Assembly: GCA_046262735.1 (NCBI GenBank)
Contig: JBHEMD010000077.1
Span: 1 to 19,433, forward strand
From: AV17 sp046262735
GTDB taxonomy: Bacteria; Verrucomicrobiota; Verrucomicrobiia; Chthoniobacterales; UBA10450
Reading direction: 5' to 3'
DNA: 19,433 nt
Under the pieces are notes generated by a model, which did not search any database, was not told where the DNA came from, and was given only the letters and a program-made list of their open reading frames with translations. This document shows, in pieces, positions 15,623 to 19,433 of the stretch. Position 1 is the first letter of the stretch; the number at the start of each line of letters is the position of its first letter. A program made the position numbers and the translations under genes.

Positions 15623-16968
15623 ATCCGCCCATTGCCATTAAGCGCCGAGAGCGCGATGCGGTGTTGCAATCTTTGCAAGCCGGACTCGTGCCTAAGCAAG
15701 GACTGCATCTGATTCAGGTCGGCCGAAGAGCAGAGGTCTCCGCTTTGTTGCAGGACCTCGATCGTATTTGCGACGGAGGCGCTTGCTTCCGAATTGTCGT
15801 CGGCCGCTTCGGCAGCGGAAAGAGCTTTTTTTTGAACCTTATTCGCAACTTAGCCTTTCAGAGGAAACTCGTTGTTGTTCACGCGGACTTCAGCATGGAG
15901 CGACGGCTGTATGCTACTAGTGGAGAAGCTCGCGCTCTTTACAGCGAGTTGATGCGAAATATGGCGACAAAAGCGCAGCCTGACGGCGGCGCGTTGCCCA
16001 GTGTCCTCTCGACTTGGGTATCACAAGTTCAGTACCCCGTTATGACTGCGGGTGGCGGAGCCGCCGACGTCGCGAAGCGGATTGGTGAGGATCTCCGCGA
16101 TTTACACAGCTACGTCGGCGGGTTTGAGTTTGCCGAGGTCATCCGAGCCTTTTATCGTGGGTATGTCGAAAAAAACGACGCGCTGTACGCTACTGCGCTC
16201 AAATGGTTGCGCGGCGAATACACAACCAAAACTGAGGCACGTGTGGAGCTGGGCGTCCGCCGGATCGTGGACGACGACTCGTTTTACGACAGCCTCAAAC
16301 TGGTAGCTGCATTCGTTCGTAAAGCAGGATTTGGCGGTCTGCTAGTTAACCTGGACGAAATGGTCGTGCTCTCACACCGCCTGCCAAACTCCCGCGCACG
16401 GCAAGCGAATTACGAAGCACTGCTGACGTTGCTGAATGATTCATTCCAAGGCAATTCCTGCGGACTAGGATTTATTTTTGCTGGCACTGATGAATGCATC
16501 GAAGACAAGCGGCGTGGTTTATTCAGTTACGACGCCCTCCGCAGTCGATTAGCGGAGAACCCTATTGCTCGCCAGCAGGGACTCGTCGACCTTTCCGGGC
16601 CCATTCTGCGTCTGCAGCCGCTCACACCGGAAGATCTTTTCGTCCTACTCAAGAACATTGCGTTGGTACACGCAAACGGCGACCCGGCGAAGCTCGTGGT
16701 TTCGGACGAAGGTATTGTTGCCACTTTGCGTGCAGCAAACGAGAAACTCGGCGCCGAATACTTCCGCACGCCGCGCGACGTTGTTCGTTCATTTATCGGT
16801 TTACTCAATCTGCTTGACCAAAATCCAGGCAAGACATGGCAGGAGCTACTCGGTGCAGAAGTTTTCCAAACGTCCGCGACAACGATGTCTGCGGAGGAGG
16901 AGTTTGCAAAAGGCGCCCTTCCAGCGACAGACGACCGAGGGGACGATCTCACGGTATTTAAGCCCTAG
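15619..16968 (+). CDS. DUF2791 (BrxD-like) P-loop ATP-binding protein
   Basis: 449 residues, an AAA-like NTPase. Walker A is GRFGSGKS (62-69), Walker B is GLLVNLDEM (240-248, with D246-E247), a sensor-like strand GFIFAGTDE is at 284-292, and FRTPRDVVRSF (382-392) matches the conserved C-terminal segment of the DUF2791/BrxD family. BrxD is an accessory protein of BREX type 2 and some other BREX types, next to the helicase BrxHI, so the order here is the same as in those systems. All motifs are intact, so it should bind and hydrolyse ATP; it likely loads or regulates the helicase. It starts inside the stop of the TerB gene (ATGA) and ends 11 bp before the helicase gene. Without PglX or PglZ in view I do not call it brxD. 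Confidence 0.85.
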   Translation: MNPPIAIKRRERDAVLQSLQAGLVPKQGLHLIQVGRRAEVSALLQDLDRICDGGACFRIVVGRFGSGKSFFLNLIRNLAFQRKLVVVHADFSMERRLYATSGEARALYSELMRNMATKAQPDGGALPSVLSTWVSQVQYPVMTAGGGAADVAKRIGEDLRDLHSYVGGFEFAEVIRAFYRGYVEKNDALYATALKWLRGEYTTKTEARVELGVRRIVDDDSFYDSLKLVAAFVRKAGFGGLLVNLDEMVVLSHRLPNSRARQANYEALLTLLNDSFQGNSCGLGFIFAGTDECIEDKRRGLFSYDALRSRLAENPIARQQGLVDLSGPILRLQPLTPEDLFVLLKNIALVHANGDPAKLVVSDEGIVATLRAANEKLGAEYFRTPRDVVRSFIGLLNLLDQNPGKTWQELLGAEVFQTSATTMSAEEEFAKGALPATDDRGDDLTVFKP

Positions 16969-16979
16969 TCGACGCCCGC

Positions 16980-19160
16980 ATGAGTGCGGCTTTCGAGAAG
17001 CTTCATCCAAAAATCCAGGAAGCGATTTGGAAACAAAATTGGGATGAGTTGCGTCCACTTCAAGTCGACACGATCGAAGCTGTCCTCGAGTCTGACGCGG
17101 ACCTAATTCTTGCTGCGGCCACGGCGAGCGGCAAAACCGAGGCTGCTTTCCTTCCGATTCTTTCTCAGATCGCCGCCGAACCCGCAGACTCGGTGCAGGC
17201 GCTGTACATCAGTCCGTTGAAGGCGCTGATCAACGATCAGTTCCGGCGTCTTGAAGATCTCTGTGCCTACGCTGAAATCCCTGTGCACCGCTGGCATGGT
17301 GACGTTAGTGCGACCGACAAACGCCACCTCCGCAAATCTCCCGCTGGAGTGCTTCTCATCACTCCGGAGTCGCTCGAAAGCCAGTTCATTAATCACGATC
17401 GCGATCTGGCGCGTATCTATACCTACCTTCGGTACGTCGTAATTGATGAACTTCATGCATTTCTCAACAATGTCCGCGGAATCCACCTGCGGAGTTTGCT
17501 CGCCAGGCTGAACATCGCTGCCAGCGTAAATCCTCGGCGTATCGGCTTGTCCGCGACAATCGGTGATTTCGCGCCGGCTCAAGCGTTTCTCCGTGCCGCG
17601 GCGGCGTCCGCCGTACGAGTTATCGAAGATCACAGCCAGCGCAAAGAACTGCGCGTTGGCATCAAGGGCTATGTTGAACATCCGGGAGCGGGTGAAAGCG
17701 ATGATAATGCGGCGACATCAGACTCCGTCCCCACGGGTCTCGCCGCGATCGCTGCGGATATTGCACAGCGGTTTCGATCGGAATCAAATCTCATTTTCTG
17801 CAATAGTAGGCGACAAACGGAATTGCTGGCTGACAAGCTCCGCGTGCTGGCGGAGTTAGAGCATTGGCCGCGAAATCCATTCCTCCTCCATCACAGCTCG
17901 TTGAGTCGCGAACTCCGAGAGGACGCTGAGCGCGAATTAAAATCTGGTCAACCAGTTACCGCGATTTGCACAAGCACGCTTGAGATGGGGATTGATCTCG
18001 GCGCCGTGCGCGCGATCGGACAAGTAGGTCCGACGTGGAGCGTAACGTCACTCGTGCAGCGGCTTGGCCGGTCCGGACGAAGAGAAGGCGAACCACAGGT
18101 TCTGCGGCTTTATACGCTAGATGAAGCTGTCACCGAACACTCGTCATTGAGTGACCGCCTCTTTCCCGAACTTATTCGCGCAATAGCCTTACTAGAATTG
18201 CACCGGGAGCGGTGGCTAGAATCCCCGGAACAAGATCGTTTTCACTTCAGTACCTGCATTCACCAAGTGCTCAGTGTGCTTCGCCAGACGGGCGGCGCTT
18301 CCGCACCACACTTGCACGACGTGCTCTGCGGTCGCGGTGCCTTCCAACGCATCGCGCAATGGCAGTTTGCCGGCTTGCTACGCGGACTTGCTGGAAAACA
18401 ACTAATCGAGCAGATACCCACTGGAGAACTGATTCTGGCACCAGTTGGCGAGCGGATTGCCGAGAGTCGCGATTTCTACGCGGCGTTCGCGAGTAGAATT
18501 GAATACCGGATCGAGCACGATGGCCAAGCTATCGGAGTATTACCTCAGGACAGCATTCCGGCTGAAGGCGAGTTTCTTCTGCTAGCTGGGCGCAGGTGGC
18601 GCGTGAACCTGATTGACCATAACAGCAAACGGGTTCTCGTCATTCCTGCCAAAGGTTGGAAGCAACCGCGCTTTGCCGGCGGGATAGGCGGAATTCATCC
18701 AACAGTTGCCCAGCGCATGCGACAAGTGCTTTGCGAAGACATCGGTTATCCGTTCCTTAGCTTGGCAGCAGTGCAGTTCCTCGCCCAAGCGCGACAGACG
18801 TTTACCGGCGCCTGTTTAGGTACCCGGGACACGGTGACCAGTTTAAGCGGTGTTGAATGGTTCCCGTGGTGCGGTAGCCGTGTGCTGCTGACGCTGGAAT
18901 TAGCTGCAAAGGCCGATCGGCTGAAAACAGAGCGTGACGATCTCTGCCTCCGGTATGAAAAACTTACGCCTGCCGATTTTCTTGTGCACCGCGCGCGCGT
19001 CGCTTCAGGAGCATTTTCTTCAGAGCAGTTGGTACTTCTCGTCTCCGATCTCACACGTGATCGGTTCGACGAACACGTCCCCATTCCCTTGTTACAGGAA
19101 GCTTTCGCTGCAGAAGTGCTTGACGTACCGGGCGCAATGGCAGCAGCCGCGACAGGGTGA
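16980..19160 (+). CDS. Lhr-like superfamily II DEAD/DEAH helicase (BrxHI-like)
   Basis: 726 residues. All helicase motifs are readable: I ATASGKTE (47-54), Ia YISPLKALINDQ (76-87), Ib TPES (128-131), II DELH (156-159), III SAT (191-193), IV LIFCNSR (271-277), V TSTLEMGIDLGA (331-342), VI QRLGRSGRR (360-368). The rest (about 385-720) fits the winged-helix and Lhr-core extension. Full Lhr proteins are about twice as long; the size and the preceding DUF2791 gene fit BrxHI of BREX type 2. Lhr-core helicases move 3' to 5' on DNA and unwind branched or RNA-DNA structures. The ATPase upstream is its most likely partner. It ends in a GTGA overlap with the next small gene. No inactivating change is seen. 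Confidence 0.9.
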   Translation: MSAAFEKLHPKIQEAIWKQNWDELRPLQVDTIEAVLESDADLILAAATASGKTEAAFLPILSQIAAEPADSVQALYISPLKALINDQFRRLEDLCAYAEIPVHRWHGDVSATDKRHLRKSPAGVLLITPESLESQFINHDRDLARIYTYLRYVVIDELHAFLNNVRGIHLRSLLARLNIAASVNPRRIGLSATIGDFAPAQAFLRAAAASAVRVIEDHSQRKELRVGIKGYVEHPGAGESDDNAATSDSVPTGLAAIAADIAQRFRSESNLIFCNSRRQTELLADKLRVLAELEHWPRNPFLLHHSSLSRELREDAERELKSGQPVTAICTSTLEMGIDLGAVRAIGQVGPTWSVTSLVQRLGRSGRREGEPQVLRLYTLDEAVTEHSSLSDRLFPELIRAIALLELHRERWLESPEQDRFHFSTCIHQVLSVLRQTGGASAPHLHDVLCGRGAFQRIAQWQFAGLLRGLAGKQLIEQIPTGELILAPVGERIAESRDFYAAFASRIEYRIEHDGQAIGVLPQDSIPAEGEFLLLAGRRWRVNLIDHNSKRVLVIPAKGWKQPRFAGGIGGIHPTVAQRMRQVLCEDIGYPFLSLAAVQFLAQARQTFTGACLGTRDTVTSLSGVEWFPWCGSRVLLTLELAAKADRLKTERDDLCLRYEKLTPADFLVHRARVASGAFSSEQLVLLVSDLTRDRFDEHVPIPLLQEAFAAEVLDVPGAMAAAATG

Positions 19161-19348
19161 AGCTCGGCCTCGATGGAAAAGTGATCACCCTAAAACGCTT
19201 CTTCCGGCTCGGGTACGTTGCGGGCGCGATCTTCGAAGCGGGTGAATTCCTTGAGGAAGGTGACGGGGATTTCGCCGACCGGACCGTTGCCGAAGAAATG
19301 ATTTATGCGAGATGTCGCGCCCAAGTAGAGGAGAGCGAACTGTTATAA
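19157..19348 (+). CDS. 63-residue protein of unknown function
   Basis: Not recognised. It starts with GTG at 19157, overlapping the helicase TGA by 4 bp (GTGA), and ends 9 bp before the next ATG, so it fits an operon on both sides. It begins KLGLDGKVITLKRFFRLGY, continues with a glycine- and acid-rich middle (GEFLEEGDGDF) and ends in a short, probably helical segment. It has no membrane segment. Small genes directly before nucleotidyltransferase genes are often antitoxin-like partners; that is an inference from position and size. It could also be a chance frame. Confidence 0.5.
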   Translation: MKLGLDGKVITLKRFFRLGYVAGAIFEAGEFLEEGDGDFADRTVAEEMIYARCRAQVEESELL

Positions 19349-19357
19349 ATTCAACAA

Positions 19358-19433
19358 ATGAACGAAATCGACGTCGTTCGCGATATCTCGGGGAAATTTG
19401 AAGGAGCCGGCATCGCTTACATGTTGACCGGTT
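19358..19433 (+). CDS. probable nucleotidyltransferase (AbiEii/DUF6036-like), N-terminus only
   Basis: Only 25 codons are in the window: ATG at 19358, then residues reading EIDVVRDISGKFEGAGIAYM and LTG at the edge. A helix followed by an A-G-I-x-Y-x-L-T-G strand is the typical start of small Pol-beta-like nucleotidyltransferases of the AbiEii/DUF6036 group, where the next residues would be G-S/DxD. These act as toxins or in minimal nucleotidyltransferase systems. The gene follows the 63-codon gene by 9 bp on the same strand. The catalytic residues lie outside the window, so the call rests on the N-terminus alone. Confidence 0.55.
   Translation, partial: MNEIDVVRDISGKFEGAGIAYMLTG

Noticed and set aside
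13193..19160. A complete BREX type 2 locus
   Set aside because: Only BrxD-like and BrxHI-like proteins are seen. PglX, PglZ, BrxC/PglY and PglW are absent from the window, and a TerB protein takes the leading place. A BREX locus to the right cannot be excluded.
1..19433. CRISPR array, transposase, integrase or phage structural genes
   Set aside because: No regularly spaced repeats and no such protein signatures were found on either strand.

Overview
The window looks like a GC-rich chromosomal segment of a soil-type Verrucomicrobiota, possibly Spartobacteria/Chthoniobacterales. That placement is inferred from gene style (a PRC-barrel protein with an Ala/Ser/Pro-rich tail, an RsmA-NUDIX fusion, a small AP2-like basic protein, starts without clear Shine-Dalgarno sites). 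It is not proven by any marker. No rRNA, tRNA, CRISPR array or transposase is visible, and no stretch longer than about 200 bases lacks a gene.

Left part (1-12991) is mostly housekeeping and envelope functions. On the minus strand an Aas-like acyltransferase/acyl-ACP synthetase is translationally coupled (GTGA overlap) to a Stf0-type sulfotransferase that runs off the left edge. Divergent from it is an MFS transporter of the spinster-like type, which converges on a secreted PRC-barrel protein; a strong bidirectional hairpin lies between them. A TMTC-like membrane glycosyltransferase with TPRs follows on the minus strand, then on the plus strand an L,D-transpeptidase and a small AP2-like protein. 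The AP2-like gene shares its stop region with a convergent gene fusing RsmA (16S rRNA dimethyltransferase) to a NUDIX hydrolase. Upstream of that is a DUF697 protein with a degenerate GTPase-like N-terminus. The 139-bp gap between these two holds a perfect 10-bp inverted repeat and DnaA-box-like 9-mers. A complete transketolase closes the conserved part.

Between 12992 and 13192 lies a gap with a decayed REP-like inverted-repeat structure, after which the character changes. The right part (13193-19433) looks less GC-rich and accessory. It is a tight plus-strand operon: a membrane-anchored TerB_N/TerB/TerB_C protein, a DUF2791 (BrxD-like) P-loop ATPase, and an Lhr-type superfamily II helicase (BrxHI-like). 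The first two overlap by ATGA and the third follows after 11 bp. The helicase stop overlaps by GTGA a 63-codon unknown gene, followed by the start of a probable nucleotidyltransferase (toxin-antitoxin/AbiEii-like).

The most interesting item is this TerB-BrxD-helicase module. BrxD and BrxHI are known accessory proteins of BREX type 2 phage defence, and TerB domains belong to the Ter stress-response network. Here they form a compact unit without a visible PglX methylase, PglZ phosphatase or BrxC/PglY ATPase. I infer a stand-alone, probably membrane-sensing, DNA-processing defence system; the function is not demonstrated by the sequence.
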